DNA from: Stemphylium vesicarium | Taxonomy: Eukaryota > Ascomycota > Dothideomycetes > Pleosporales > Pleosporaceae | NCBI GenBank assembly: GCA_004380135.1 | Contig: QXCR01000089.1 | Coordinates: forward strand, 164,946-228,945 | Length of the DNA stretch: 64,000 nucleotides | Reading direction: 5' to 3' | Shown here: piece after piece, positions 11,060 to 21,873 of the stretch | Layout: each line of letters opens with the position of its first letter | Position numbering within the stretch: position 1 is the first letter of the stretch | Translations under genes and position numbers: made by a program | Notes under the pieces: generated by a model | The model's database searches: none | The model's input: only the letters and a program-made list of their open reading frames with translations | What the model was told of the DNA's origin: nothing

Positions 11060-12205
11060 ATGCGGTTCGACTCCGCCGCACAAAGCAACCCCTGGCTAAC
11101 CTCGCCCTCCCACTCCTCTCTCGTCAACACAGGAACCCACTCGCTCTGGGCCAGCATCTCCGGCCCCCTGCGCTCCGCCAAATCGCCATTGTTGATCTTC
11201 ATCACCGGCGCAGGTGGCGCCTCCGCCATCCACGTAAAACTACAACAGCGCCTCACACCGTACATCCGCTGCTTATTTTACGACCGCGCCGGCTACGACC
11301 GCAGCACGCTCCCACCCCTGGACTCTGAAAACGGGGACAAGATAGTCGCCGACGACACAGCGCGTGATCTGACAAACCTTCTTGCAGCCACAGGCCTAGA
11401 ACCGCCATATCTACTCGTCGCACACTCTTTCGGGGGCATCATAGCACGCACATTCCTAGCCCATCACAACGACAACCCCACTACAATAGCCGGTATGTTG
11501 CTCTTCGACACAGCAACAGAACTCATGCTCTCGCCTCTCTTCCCGCGCTTCCCACCTCACGAATTGAACGCCGTAGCACGCAACGTCGACTACGCAGCAC
11601 TCACGCACCTGAAGCGCGACTCCGGTTTCAGCGACGAAGAATGGAACTACGCCATCGAAGCCTGCGAACGCTGTCGGCGCGCCCAAACTTTCGAAGACAC
11701 ACACGCGTCAGCGCATTTACTATCGCTGCATCGCCAGCTTGACTTTTGCGCGTTTGAAACTAGGCCTGTGACCGTGGTAAGGTGTAACATTGCGGCTGAC
11801 TACCAGTTCTTGTTTGATGAGGGGGTTAAGAGAGGGGATGGGAGTGAGGAGGAGAGAAAAGTGGCAAAGGCGTTTATTCAGCGGTGTTGGTGCTTTTTGG
11901 GGCAGCTGCAGAGGGCGCAGTGGGGGTTGAGTCAGGATGTGGTGGATACGCATTTTGTGGAGTGGGGGCATGATCTGCCGATTCGCAGGCCGGGGATTGT
12001 TGTGGAGATGGTGAGGGAGTTGATGGGTAGGATGGAGAGGAAAGAAGGGACAGGTGGTGTGGGGACTGTGGGTAAGTTCGTTGAAAAGGCAGAAAAGGGA
12101 GGACTTGAAGAATGCGGGAGCATTGTTGTAAAGACCGCTGGGGAGGGAAATCATAATACGAAGGCCAGTGGCTTTCCTATCCCCGCGGTATCGTTTCTTG
12201 GATGA
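11060..12205 (+). CDS. Alpha/beta hydrolase
   Basis: Single exon, 381 aa. Hallmarks in order: oxyanion-side strand LLIFITGAGG (about residue 44), FYDRAGYDRS, nucleophile elbow AHSFGG (Ser about 123), and a C-terminal EWGHDLP stretch carrying the likely catalytic His. Known: the fold covers esterases, lipases, epoxide hydrolases and haloperoxidase-like enzymes. The sequence alone does not choose among these. No signal peptide or membrane span, so cytosolic. The last 50 residues are Gly/Glu/Lys-rich and probably disordered. Convergent with the ferroportin-like gene, with only 40 bp between stops. Confidence 0.85.
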   Translation: MRFDSAAQSNPWLTSPSHSSLVNTGTHSLWASISGPLRSAKSPLLIFITGAGGASAIHVKLQQRLTPYIRCLFYDRAGYDRSTLPPLDSENGDKIVADDTARDLTNLLAATGLEPPYLLVAHSFGGIIARTFLAHHNDNPTTIAGMLLFDTATELMLSPLFPRFPPHELNAVARNVDYAALTHLKRDSGFSDEEWNYAIEACERCRRAQTFEDTHASAHLLSLHRQLDFCAFETRPVTVVRCNIAADYQFLFDEGVKRGDGSEEERKVAKAFIQRCWCFLGQLQRAQWGLSQDVVDTHFVEWGHDLPIRRPGIVVEMVRELMGRMERKEGTGGVGTVGKFVEKAEKGGLEECGSIVVKTAGEGNHNTKASGFPIPAVSFLG

Positions 12206-12245
12206 CATCCTGTATCATTCATTTCAACTCACTTATCTATCCATC

Positions 12246-13805
12246 TCATCGCGAATCGCACCCCACGTCCTCCATCTCAACTTCCTCTTCAATCGTAGGC
12301 AAAACCTGATACCGCCCCGTCTTCCCCATGCGCTTCAAACACCTCTCCGTATGCAACAAATGTCCTCTCTTTTGCCTGACAAAGCCCGCAAAGCACGCCG
12401 CACTCGATGCGATCGCGCCCGCGCTGATATAAATCGGGATCTTGAATTTCTGAGGCCGGTAAAATACCATTGTAGTCGCGAAAGAAAGCAGCTCGAAAAA
12501 GTTCTGCAGCGACATCTCGATAGCGGAAAAGGAGCCGCGTGTAGCTTCCGGGGCGTCTTCTTGCACGAGGTACTGCACGCAGAGATCGAAGCCCCAGAGG
12601 CCGATGCGCGAGAAACATACGCCAAGGACGAGAGCGATGCCTGCGAGCATTGGCTTGTTGTCGACTGTGAGGAAGAGGCCGATGGCTAGCGCGATCGCAA
12701 GAAGTTGCTCGTTGATGAACCACAATCCCGCGCGTACAGCGCCAATCTTATTCATGAGCCATGGAGCTGCAACGGTGGCTGAGAGTTCGAGGGCGACGGA
12801 TACGAGGCGCATGATGGAGACGTGGGTGCTTGTGAAGCCGAGAGTGAGGAGGTACGTCGTCATTTGCGACGCGAAGCTAAGGACGGTTAGGTAAAGGAGT
12901 GACAGCGAGAAAGAAGCCAGGAAAGCGGGATTCTGAACGTAATCTTTCCATGGCGCGAAGTGCTGTGCTGCTATATTAAACAGAGGGGTGCGACGTGTGG
13001 GGCCAGGGTCTGACACGATATCCTGGTGGGAAAACTGTTGCAGCGCCGTATCTTGCGTTTCAAGCTCCTGCTTCGGCTCTTTTCCGCGCGCGAGGTCCGG
13101 GATAGCCGCATAAACATGTGCAATGGCGAAGTACTCGACTAGAACGCTGACTGCGTTTTGCGCGAAGACGACCCAGATTGCGACCTTGGTGGAGTAGCCA
13201 TCGATGAGGCCGATGCCGACTGGAGCGACGAGTTTACAGACGAGATCGATTCTGCGCATCGTACTATTCAGCTCTTGACGGTTTAGTTGCAAGCTTTCAG
13301 AAACCACAATAATCCAGTCTCTTTCCACAGACACCGTGTTGGCGACGAAAGCGAGCTTTTCCACACATGCTAGCATGACGCTGCCGAAGAACAATCCGTA
13401 CGTAACTGCACCCTTCTCTTTCCCACCAGCCAACATGAATTTCAGGATCAGACAGGATGCAGCGACCGAGAATCTCTGCCAGACAATACTCTGGCGCACG
13501 ACATACAATCTATTACCCTGATCGACATGATGCCCAATCCACGATCCAAGGACCGCAGCAGCAGCAGAGCGAAACAGGGCATAGCACGATGCGAAGAACA
13601 GGGTCCCAGGAAAAATCGCAGCGAGGAAAATCACAGCGCCAAACTCGAACGTGCGCGCATTCCAAGTTGAAAGTGTGTGCGAGATGTAAAGGCGATACAG
13701 AAGTGATGATGTCGATCTTTGGGCGGGGTAGTCATGATGTGACAACGGCGTGGAGGACGACACGCTCGCCGATGAGCGCGGCGATGACGACGGCAGGGTC
13801 GTCAT
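12246..13805 (-). CDS. Ferroportin-like (SLC40) iron transporter
   Basis: Single exon, 519 aa. After a 40-residue Ser-rich N terminus comes the segment LYISHTLSTWNARTFEFG followed by hydrophobic helices and SWIGHHVDQGNR, the family signature of SLC40/ferroportin. About ten to eleven membrane helices are visible in two bundles separated by a hydrophilic loop (around residues 235-275). The C-terminal half contains GLWGFDLCVQYLVQE, also typical. Known: ferroportin exports Fe2+ in animals; fungal members are less studied and may move iron or other metals at the plasma or vacuolar membrane. Inference for this gene: metal export or compartment transfer. Promoter ends at the accessory island that starts at about 14121. 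Confidence 0.85.
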   Translation of the reverse strand: MTTLPSSSPRSSASVSSSTPLSHHDYPAQRSTSSLLYRLYISHTLSTWNARTFEFGAVIFLAAIFPGTLFFASCYALFRSAAAAVLGSWIGHHVDQGNRLYVVRQSIVWQRFSVAASCLILKFMLAGGKEKGAVTYGLFFGSVMLACVEKLAFVANTVSVERDWIIVVSESLQLNRQELNSTMRRIDLVCKLVAPVGIGLIDGYSTKVAIWVVFAQNAVSVLVEYFAIAHVYAAIPDLARGKEPKQELETQDTALQQFSHQDIVSDPGPTRRTPLFNIAAQHFAPWKDYVQNPAFLASFSLSLLYLTVLSFASQMTTYLLTLGFTSTHVSIMRLVSVALELSATVAAPWLMNKIGAVRAGLWFINEQLLAIALAIGLFLTVDNKPMLAGIALVLGVCFSRIGLWGFDLCVQYLVQEDAPEATRGSFSAIEMSLQNFFELLSFATTMVFYRPQKFKIPIYISAGAIASSAACFAGFVRQKRGHLLHTERCLKRMGKTGRYQVLPTIEEEVEMEDVGCDSR

Positions 13806-14120
13806 TGCGTTGGGAGATGGGAGTGTGCTGAAGATATGGATGTCGCCTCAAGGGAGAGAGAAGACATATTAGGAGGCACAAAGGAAAAATACCGTGATGG
13901 TCATGAGACGTTGGCGTGCGGACACCTTGGGCCTCCGAGTTGCCTCATTGATGGCTGGCTTTCCTCAATCTGGACCCTGGCGACCGGGTTTCGCTAGTTG
14001 GAAGCGGTTAGACTAGCAAAAGAGGGTCTGTCATTAGTGTGACATCGGCCCGGGTTTTACGCAGACCTGAGGTTTACAGGAAATTAAATCCAACGACTAA
14101 TGTAGTCACTTGTTCCTACT
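13806..14120. other. Promoter of the ferroportin-like gene / left flank of the island
   Basis: Normal GC content, no RIP signature and no gene. It is the last unmutated genomic DNA before the inverted repeat at 14121. Confidence 0.5.
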
Positions 14121-14395
14121 AATATAGTGGCGACCGAAATCGGTTTCCGGTTCTGACACTTCGAGTTATTCTGCGCGCACGGCCGTTAGAAAGGCTCTTT
14201 TCCAAATAAAGAGTAGCGCTTGCAGGGGGGGGTACATAAGGCTTGGACAGTGGCGAAGTTACGACAGTGGCGAAGTTACAAGCTGCGCCACATGTACCTC
14301 TACCTGCTTGTTCTCTGTACAACTCGAAACATGTACAAGGTCTCAGTAGGTGCGGGTCGGCCGCCCTCCCTGCTAGAGTCATGGGAGGAGTTCGT
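14121..14395 (+). repeat. Left inverted repeat
   Basis: Mirror of 18340-18602. Not RIP-degraded, unlike the interior. It contains a short local tandem duplication (gacagtggcgaagttac twice, about 14246-14279) absent from the right copy, so the two arms have diverged independently. Confidence 0.7.
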
Positions 14396-14892
14396 CAGTT
14401 TAACGAAGACTAAGGCCGTAGTTTTTCATCACCTCTCTATCCACGCAGCATATCTTTCCACGACTGGATCGAGAGTAGCTTAAAGCTTCGCTGCAGCAAG
14501 TTCGCGCGCGACGTCTTTGCCTTAACTACTAACCTTTTATAATATAGATTAATTAATTTTATATAGGATAGTAAAGGAATAATACTAGAAATTGTGTTTA
14601 CCCTTTATAGATTTTGTTTAGCCTTACTCCGCCACATTCTACTACGTCGCCAACCGACAAGGCCAGCCCGTCGCGGCTGCCTAATTACCTCTTGCACCAT
14701 CGCTCTTCCACAATCGCCCTTCCACGACTGGACTTTTCCGCGCAAAAAGTGCACTGTTGCCGCTGACTTTTACACTACTCTCGATAGCTACCATTATCAC
14801 TGTTACTCTCGACTGAACGATCGCATAACGGCCGCCGCGTGCCACCAATTATTTAACCTAATGCGATTAAGAGCTAGAACCTATACGACGTA
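14396..14892. other. Leader region of the NLR unit
   Basis: Between the left inverted repeat and the NLR start. Contains a 60-bp AT-only RIP-like patch (about 14520-14590), then about 250 bp of normal composition. Probably promoter and 5' UTR. A 99-codon frame at 14594-14893 shows no domain. Confidence 0.4.
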
Positions 14893-17800
14893 ATACGGCT
14901 CCTAAAGCTTAGTAGTAATAATAAGCTTAGCTTTACTAAAGACATTCTTAATAAGAATAAAATCCCTCGCTATGCTATACTTTCTTATACCTAGAAGGAA
15001 AGTAAAGAGGTAATATTTAACAAGTTCTTAAGCGAGTTAAGTAAGAGTAAGGTAGGCTATACTAAAATCTAGTTCTACGTATAATAGGCTAAACGCGACG
15101 GCTTAGAATACTTCTAGGTAGATACCTGCTATATTAATAAGGTAAATACTATTAAAGTCTAAGATACGATTAACTCTATATTTCGCTAGTATTAAGAGGC
15201 GGCATAATGCTATGTGTACCTTGCAGATATCTCTATATAAAAATAGAAAGTATATAATAAGAACTTCCTATACCCTTAGGAGCCTTTATTTTAGCAAAGT
15301 AGATAGTTTACCTAAGGCTAGACTCTATAAGAGCTTATTGCGCCTCCTATTATTATATTTTTCTTAAAAGAAGAAAATTGGCTAAGTGACAAGAAAACTC
15401 TAGAGCGATACATTCACGAGATAATAGGAGTCCCTATCTAAGCCCTTTAAGGGGCTCCTCTCTATAGATTTAGCAAAGAGGATTAATTATCGTGGTTAAG
15501 AGCCCGCTACACGACACGCAAAGAAGACAAAGTATACTTATTACTAGATATATTTAGTATCTTTATAGTGCTAAATTATAAGGAAGGTAAAGAGAACGCC
15601 TTTAGGAGGCTTTAGAAAGAGATTAATAAGTCCTTAGGTAATAAGGTACTCTCGTTAGATAGCGACCAAAGGCAGATACTGTTAGACTTATTGCGATTTA
15701 ACTAAATCGATGTACAGCAGATAACTATTAAAAATGCCCACACTAAGATATATAAATAGCTATTAATAAAGCCTAAGTATATTAACTAGCTTAATACCAC
15801 TAAACTAGGCGAGCACCACGGCCTCTTGTGGATCAAAGGGAAGCCCGGAATAGGAAAATCTACTTTAATAAAGTTTTCTCTTGCTAATGCACGGAAAATA
15901 ATGAAGAATAGAACTGTCATCTCTTTCTTCTTTAATGCACGAGGTGCGGCCATAGAGAAGTCTACGATCAGGACTTATCAGTCACTACTCCTGCAACTCC
16001 TCGAAAGGCTTCCGGCTCTTCAGTGCGTTTTCGACTCGCTCGGTCTCTCATCATTAAGCATCAGACCAGATCACCAATAGGGCATCGAATCACTTAAATC
16101 GCTACTAGAGCAAGCTATACAGAGCCTTAGGCAGTCTTCTATGATCTGTTTCATTGACGCCCTAGATGAATGTGAAGAAGAGCAGGTCCGAGATATAGTA
16201 TAGTTCTTTGAACGCGTTGGCGAGCTTACAGCGTTAGCTAGTATTAGATTCTAAATATGTTTTTTAAGCAGACATTACCCTTACATCACAATTAAGAAAG
16301 GGCTCAGTCTAGTGCTAGAAGGGCAAGAAGGACACAGCCAGGACATCACGAACTACCTTAAGAGCGAATTAGAGATCGGGAAGAGCAAAATTGCGCAGTA
16401 GATCTAAAGGGAACTTTAAGAAAAGGCATCAGGAGTCTTTATATGGGTAGTTCTCGTTGTAGGCATCCTAAACAAAGAGCATGACCGTGGCCGGATCCAT
16501 GCACTTCGGCGAAGACTTTAGGAGATTCCTGGCGACCTCCACACACTGTTTCGCAATATCTTGACGCGCGATTCGCACAATAGAGACGAGCTAGCACTCT
16601 ATATTCAATAGGTACTTTTCGCAAAGCAGCTATTAAGTCTAGAGTAGTTATACTTCGCTATTCTCTCTAGAGTTAAGCCTAAGGCAATGTCTAAGTAGGA
16701 TCCTAATAAAGTTACTAAAGAGATAATCGAACTATTTATACTTAGCTTATTAAAAGGCCTAGCTAAGATAACGAAGTCTAAGAATTAGATAGTCTAATTT
16801 ATTTATAAGTTAGTAAGGGACTTTCTCCTAAAAGATAATAGTCTCGGCGACATCTAGCCTAACCTTAGAAGCAATCTCTGGGGCCAAAGTCACGAGCGGC
16901 TAAAACATTGCTGCCTCACCTACATGAGTATGGATGTTTTTACTCCTCTAGAGATTCGTAAGGAACTTCTAAAGGCTCAATCGCAATAGGCCGCCCAACT
17001 ACGCTAGTTAGCGAACGACATGTTTCCTTTCCTGGAATATGTAGTATAAAACGTTCTCTACTATGCTAATTTAGTAGAAGAGAGTAATATTACCTAAGAG
17101 GATTTTATCTTAGGCTTTCTACTACTATCCTAGATTAAGTTAGCTAACTTATTTAAGAGGCATTAAGTACGTAGGTATATAGAAAAGATTAGTCTATTAT
17201 ATATATTTAGGAAGCGCAATCTTCCCTCTCTAATTTAAGCCTACCTATCTGCTACCTTCTATCTTAAGATTAGAAAAGAATAATATAGACCCCCTCTCTT
17301 TATAGCCTTAGTAACCTAAAGCAAGCAGGCTCTTTAAGTATTTATAGATACTCTCTTTAAGGACTAGCTTCCTAGAAGTAGCCTTAATAAAACCTAGCCC
17401 TATTATTATAGTAATAGAGGGGATTGAAACCTTAGGCTCAGTTTCACTTTCTCGAAACAAAGGGGCGTTCTCTCTTATTTAGCGGAGCTTAGAAATAAGG
17501 CGATAGTCAAGCTGCTACTAGACACGGGCAAGGTCGACGTCGACGCGAAGGACAATTTCGGCCGGACGCCGCTCTGGTGGGCAGCAGGGAACGGACACGA
17601 GGCGATAGTCAAGCTGCTGCTGGACACGGGCAAGGTCGACGTCGACGCGAAGGACAATTTCGGCCAGACGCCGCTCTCGTGGGCAGCAGGGAACGGACAC
17701 GAGGCGATAGTCAAGCTGCTGCTGGACACGGGCAAGGTCGACGTCGACGCGAAGGACAATTTCGGCCAGACGCCGCTCTCGTGGGCAGCAGGGAACGGAC

Positions 17801-18180
17801 ACGAGGCGATAGTCAAGCTGCTGCTGGACACGGGCAAGGTCGACGTCGACGCGAAGGACAAGGACGGCCGGACGCCGCTCTCGTGGGCAGCAGGGAACGG
17901 ACACGAGGCGATAGTCAAGCTGCTGCTGGACACGGGCAAGGTCGACGTCGACACGAAGGACAATCTCGGCCGGACGCCGCTCTCGTGGGCAGCAGAGAAC
18001 GGACACGAGGCGATATTCAAGCTGCTGCTGGACACGGGCAAGGTCGACGTCGACGCGAAGGACAATTTCGGCCAGACGCCGCTCTGGTGGGCAGCAGGGA
18101 ACGGACACGAGGCGATAGTCATGCTGCTGCGAGCGTACCGCCCCTATTTGTATGCTTTCTATGGCGTTAGAAGCATTTAA
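14893..18180 (+). pseudogene. HET-NACHT-ankyrin NLR gene, RIP-inactivated
   Basis: Seen: a single frame from 14893 to the TAA at 18178-18180 (1095 codons) with no indel, but roughly forty in-frame TAG/TAA codons at places where Gln or Trp is expected, and ATA where the start ATG should be. Domains: HET, codons about 1-200 (AILSYT, VDTCYIN, YVYLADIS and ELIAPP motifs); NACHT with Walker A GKPGIGKST (about codon 316) and Walker B FIDALDE (about codon 420); a long helical region; then six 34-residue ankyrin repeats (codons 870-1073). Known: HET-containing NLRs in Podospora and other fungi trigger cell death on non-self recognition (heterokaryon incompatibility). Inference: a former allorecognition or immune-type receptor, now silent. 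TA-rich blocks alternate with intact ones. It lies between inverted repeats. Confidence 0.85.
17500..18126 (+). repeat. Ankyrin-coding tandem array, six 102-bp units
   Basis: Unit starts (gcgatagtcaagctg) fall at 17500, 17602, 17704, 17806, 17908 and 18010, with a partial seventh at 18112; spacing is exactly 102 bp (34 codons). Units are nearly identical and GC-rich. Differences sit at a few codons: Phe/Asp/Leu, Asn/Lys, Arg/Gln, Trp/Ser, Ala/Thr and Gly/Glu. The first unit begins with ctgctacta where the others have ctgctgctg, so RIP-type change stops within the first 20 bp of the array. Confidence 0.95.
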
Positions 18181-18339
18181 ACAGTTATTCTTTTACTATT
18201 ATAATTATTATTCTCTCTATCTTATAGAGGGCTAGAGATTAGCATAAATATATAGGTTGTATATTTACTACATTAAACCTTTGAGTATACTATAGGTTAA
18301 CTAACTAAGGTGTCCACGTGCAGAATTTTGGATTAAATA

Positions 18340-18602
18340 TTTGCCACTTGATGCGGACGAACACCTTGATCACACTAGCAGGGAGGACGGCCGGCCATGA
18401 TCTTGTAGATGTTTCAAATTGTATAGAGAACAACTAGGTAGAGGTACATGTGGCGCAGCTTGTAACTTTGCCACTTTCCAAGCCTTATGTACCTCCCCTG
18501 GAAGCGCTATTTCTCATTTGGTAAAGCGCATTCCTAGCGGCCGTGCGATCAGAATAACTGAAGAGCCAGAACCGGAAACCGATTTCGGTCACGACTGTAT
18601 TC
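18340..18602 (-). repeat. Right inverted repeat
   Basis: Mirror of 14121-14395; its outer end overlaps the LINE target duplication (18596-18609). Normal base composition. Sequence from 18181 to 18339 between the NLR stop and this arm is AT-rich 3' flank. Confidence 0.7.
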
Positions 18603-18609
18603 AAAATAC
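18596..18609. repeat. LINE target-site duplication, left copy
   Basis: The 14-mer tgtattcaaaatac is repeated exactly at 22252-22265, flanking the LINE on both sides. Confidence 0.85.
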
Positions 18610-21600
18610 CAGCTGTGGGGAGGAGAGGAGGTAACGCTGATCAGACAGGGCGAGGCAGACCCGATCATCGAGCTGATGACAGAACACGCGCTTAGCAGCC
18701 TGCTTCCGCGTGGCACCAAGACGTGGCAGTGCGGAGGCTACGAGACGACAATCGACCTGGTGTTAGCGTTAAAAGAGCTGGCAGACACGCTGCTAAGATG
18801 CGCTGCTCACGACACCGAACACGGCTCCGACCACCAAATGATCGAGACGGTCTTCGACAGCTCCGTGCCAGTACCGCAGTAGCAAGAGCGGCTTCTACTC
18901 AAGAACGCACCGTGGAAAGCAATTAACGACAAGATCGCTAGAACGCTTAGCGTGACTCCACCGGCGGGCACGACGCAGCAGAGGACCGACAGACTGATGG
19001 CGGCGGTGCTGGAGGCGGTGCACGCACTAACACCCAGGGCTAAGCCGTCACCATACGCGAAGAGGTGGTGGACGCAGGACCTGACACAGCTACGCCGCAT
19101 CTACACGCACTAGAGGAACCAAGCGAGAGCCGCGAGATGGTCAGGTGTTACCAGACCAGAGCTAGAGGAGATCGCAAAGGGAGCGTTAAAGTAGTACTAT
19201 AATACTATTTAATAATAGAAGAGAAAGCACTAAGATAACTTTCTAGTAGATAATAATAATATCTAGAACGTAGCTAAGTATCTAAAAGTAAGTAATAAGG
19301 CGTTTAAGATAGTCTTAACGCTTTATAGAATAGATAAGATAACTATAAGTAACTTTAAAGAATAAGTAGAAGAGTTACTTAATATCTTTTTCCCTCTACT
19401 TCTTAGTAATATTAACGACGAAGGAGCTAGGCTATAGAGAGTACCTATAGAGATACTAACTATCACGCTTAAGGAGATAGAAAGGCAGCTATACGCTACT
19501 AAGTTATAGAAAGCACCTAGAGACGACGGACTACCTGTTATAGTATGGAAGCAGGTCTGGCTGGTAGTGAAAGACCACGTGCTTGCGCTATTCCGACAGT
19601 CGCTAGAGGAGGGAGTGCTACCTAGCCAATAGAGACACGCTAGAATTATACCGCTTAAGAAGCTAGGCAAAGAAGACTACACTATTATAAAAGCATAGAG
19701 GCTAATCTTACTATTAGCTACTTTAGGCAAAGTACTAGAGTCTATAGTAGTAGAGAGGATTTCGCACATAGTAGAAACCCACGGGCTTCTGCCCACTAAC
19801 CACTTTAGAGCGCGCAAGCAGCGATCAGCAGAGCAAGCACTAGTGCTGCTCCAAGAACAGATTTACACCGCGTGGCGGGGTCAACGGACTGTCAGCCTAA
19901 TCAGCTTCGATGTCAAAGGAGCGTACAACGGGGTGTGCAAGGAAAGACTACTATAGAGAATAAAAGCGCAAGGCATACCGCAGAAGCTACTTAGATGGGT
20001 AGAGGCATTCTACTTAGAGCGCACCGCATTAATCTAGATTAACGGATAGGCCTCTAAGGGCTAAGAACTACTATAAGTAGGTCTACTATAAGGGTCGCCG
20101 CTATCGCTAATTCTATTTCTCTTCTTTAACGCTAATTTAGTGTAGTAACCTATTAATATATATAAAAGAATAATCGCGTTTATTAATAACTTTACTACGT
20201 AGGTTATAGGCCTAATAGCGTAAAGTAATAGAGAGGGTATTAATACTATTATCTAAGACGCACTAGACTAGAAATAGAGAAGTAGAGTAATATTTAAAGT
20301 AAAAAAGATAGCTATTATTTACTTTACTTATAAGGCGTATAAGAGTGCTATAGAGCTCTTTATTATTAAGAGGTAAAGTATACTACTTAAAAACTATATT
20401 AAGATACTTAGTATACTTATAAATAATAGGCTTAAGTACTATAAATATATTATAAGAGTAGCTATAAAGGGACTAGAAGTAGCGTTAAAGCTTAGAAGAC
20501 TAAGAGGGCTCTTACCTATAATAGTATAATAGCTATTTATAGTAATAGTTATACTAATAGTAGACTACGCGTTAAACGTATAAATATATACCTATAAAGA
20601 TAAGCTAGTAAGACCTATTAATAAAGTATAAAGAATAAGTATATAAGTAATTATAGGGACGTTTCTTATAGTAGCGATATAGATAGTAGAGGTAGAGGCG
20701 CATATCCTAAGTATATAAGAGCGGTTCTAGAAGCGGGTAGTTAAGCTATAGACTAATATCTACGCGCTATCTAAGACGAACCTATTATAGAGAAATACGT
20801 CGCAGATACAAAAATTTAGAAGATAGTACTACTCGCCGCTATTCTAGGTAGTAGAAGCGCTTAAGGATATAAATATAGAGTAAATAGAGATAATCTAGCT
20901 AGGTGTCCTAGCACCCTAGAAGAAGAGAGTATAAACTATAGTTAAGAACGTAGTATAGGAGATAGAAATAAACTAGATAGTACGTATCGCTGTAAGCAGC
21001 TTAGCGCGGAACGGAGTAGTTGGAATGGGAGGCGCGATTAGCGTACAGTACAACGAAACGCAATCCTTCTCCATCACACTAGGCAAGAGAGAGGAACAGA
21101 ATCCTTATGCAGCAGAGCTGGCAGCAATGGCTGAGGCGCTGGGCAGGCTATCGAAGCTGAGGTTTCGCAGCATCGCACTCATAACAAGAAACAAAGCCGC
21201 TGTGCTCACGCTTAGAAGACCACGGCAGCAGTCTGGGCAAAGCTATATTAGCCAGTTCTATAGGACTGTATAGACGCTAAAAAGAGATAGTAATATAGTA
21301 ATAGTACTATAGCTACCTATAAGTAAAGAGTATAAGCTCGCACGCCTTACTAAATAGGAGGCAAAGTTATTAATAAGACTAAACGCTACGCTATAGATAT
21401 AGCTCTCTTAGATATAATTAACTACGCATAATATAGCTTATAAGTAAGGCATAGCTAAGAAGATATTAGTAAACGTAGGAGTATACTCTAGATAAATTAA
21501 TATAGTACTACTAAGAAAGTATACGCGATAACTCTATAATAGGCTATTATAGAAAGAGAGTAGCGTGCTTACCTAGCTTAAAATAGGTATAGTATAGCTA

Positions 21601-21873
21601 AACACGTATTAACACTAAATTAAAGCATTAACGACAGACTAATGCGAATGTGGATAGGTAGCAGAGACAGTGGAGCATTTTCTGTTCCGCTGCCGGAAGT
21701 GGACGATACAGCGGACAGAAATGCTGCGGTGCACGCAGATAAGCAGGGGAAATATGTCATTCTACCTAGGCGGCAAAGCAGCGACAGACGACGTGAAATG
21801 GGCGCCAGATATGGATGCAGTGCGAGCGACGATACGATTCGCAATAGCAATACGAAGACTTAAGGCAAACTAA
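18610..21873 (+). pseudogene. LINE ORF2 remnant (endonuclease end, RT, RNase H)
   Basis: Frame 1 throughout, no indel seen. Intact-looking blocks (about 18610-19190, 19540-19680, 19790-19960, 20980-21240 and 21630-21870) alternate with TA-rich, stop-dense blocks. Cannot encode an active enzyme: no start, many nonsense codons, and the catalytic Asp pair of RT is replaced by Asn-Asn. Confidence 0.8.

Larger units (their letters stand above)
14121..18602. mobile_element. Inverted-repeat-bounded unit carrying an NLR gene
   Basis: Seen: 14121-14395 and 18340-18602 are imperfect inverted copies (about 270 bp). Shared blocks include gaccgaaatcggtttccggt at the outer ends, cacatgtacctctacct in the middle, and ccgccctccctgctag (or close variant) at the inner ends. 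The only gene between them is the HET-NACHT-ankyrin gene. Outer termini read aatatagtggcgaccg on the left and, reversed, aatacagtcgtgaccg on the right. Inference: a transposon-like unit, possibly a non-autonomous DNA element that captured an NLR, or a larger degraded element. No transposase is visible and no convincing target duplication could be found, because the right end was later hit by a LINE insertion. Confidence 0.55.

Noticed and set aside
14121..14395. Reading the inverted repeat as a protein-coding gene (87-codon minus ORF; similar ORF at 18419)
   Set aside because: The similarity is at DNA level between repeat arms; no domain and no conservation of frame beyond that.
17475..18122. 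Long minus-strand and second plus-frame ORFs (about 200 codons) over the ankyrin array with repeated Ser/Cys/Pro or Arg/Gly sequence
   Set aside because: Products of the 102-bp periodicity in GC-rich DNA; only frame 1 gives ankyrin residues and connects to NACHT.
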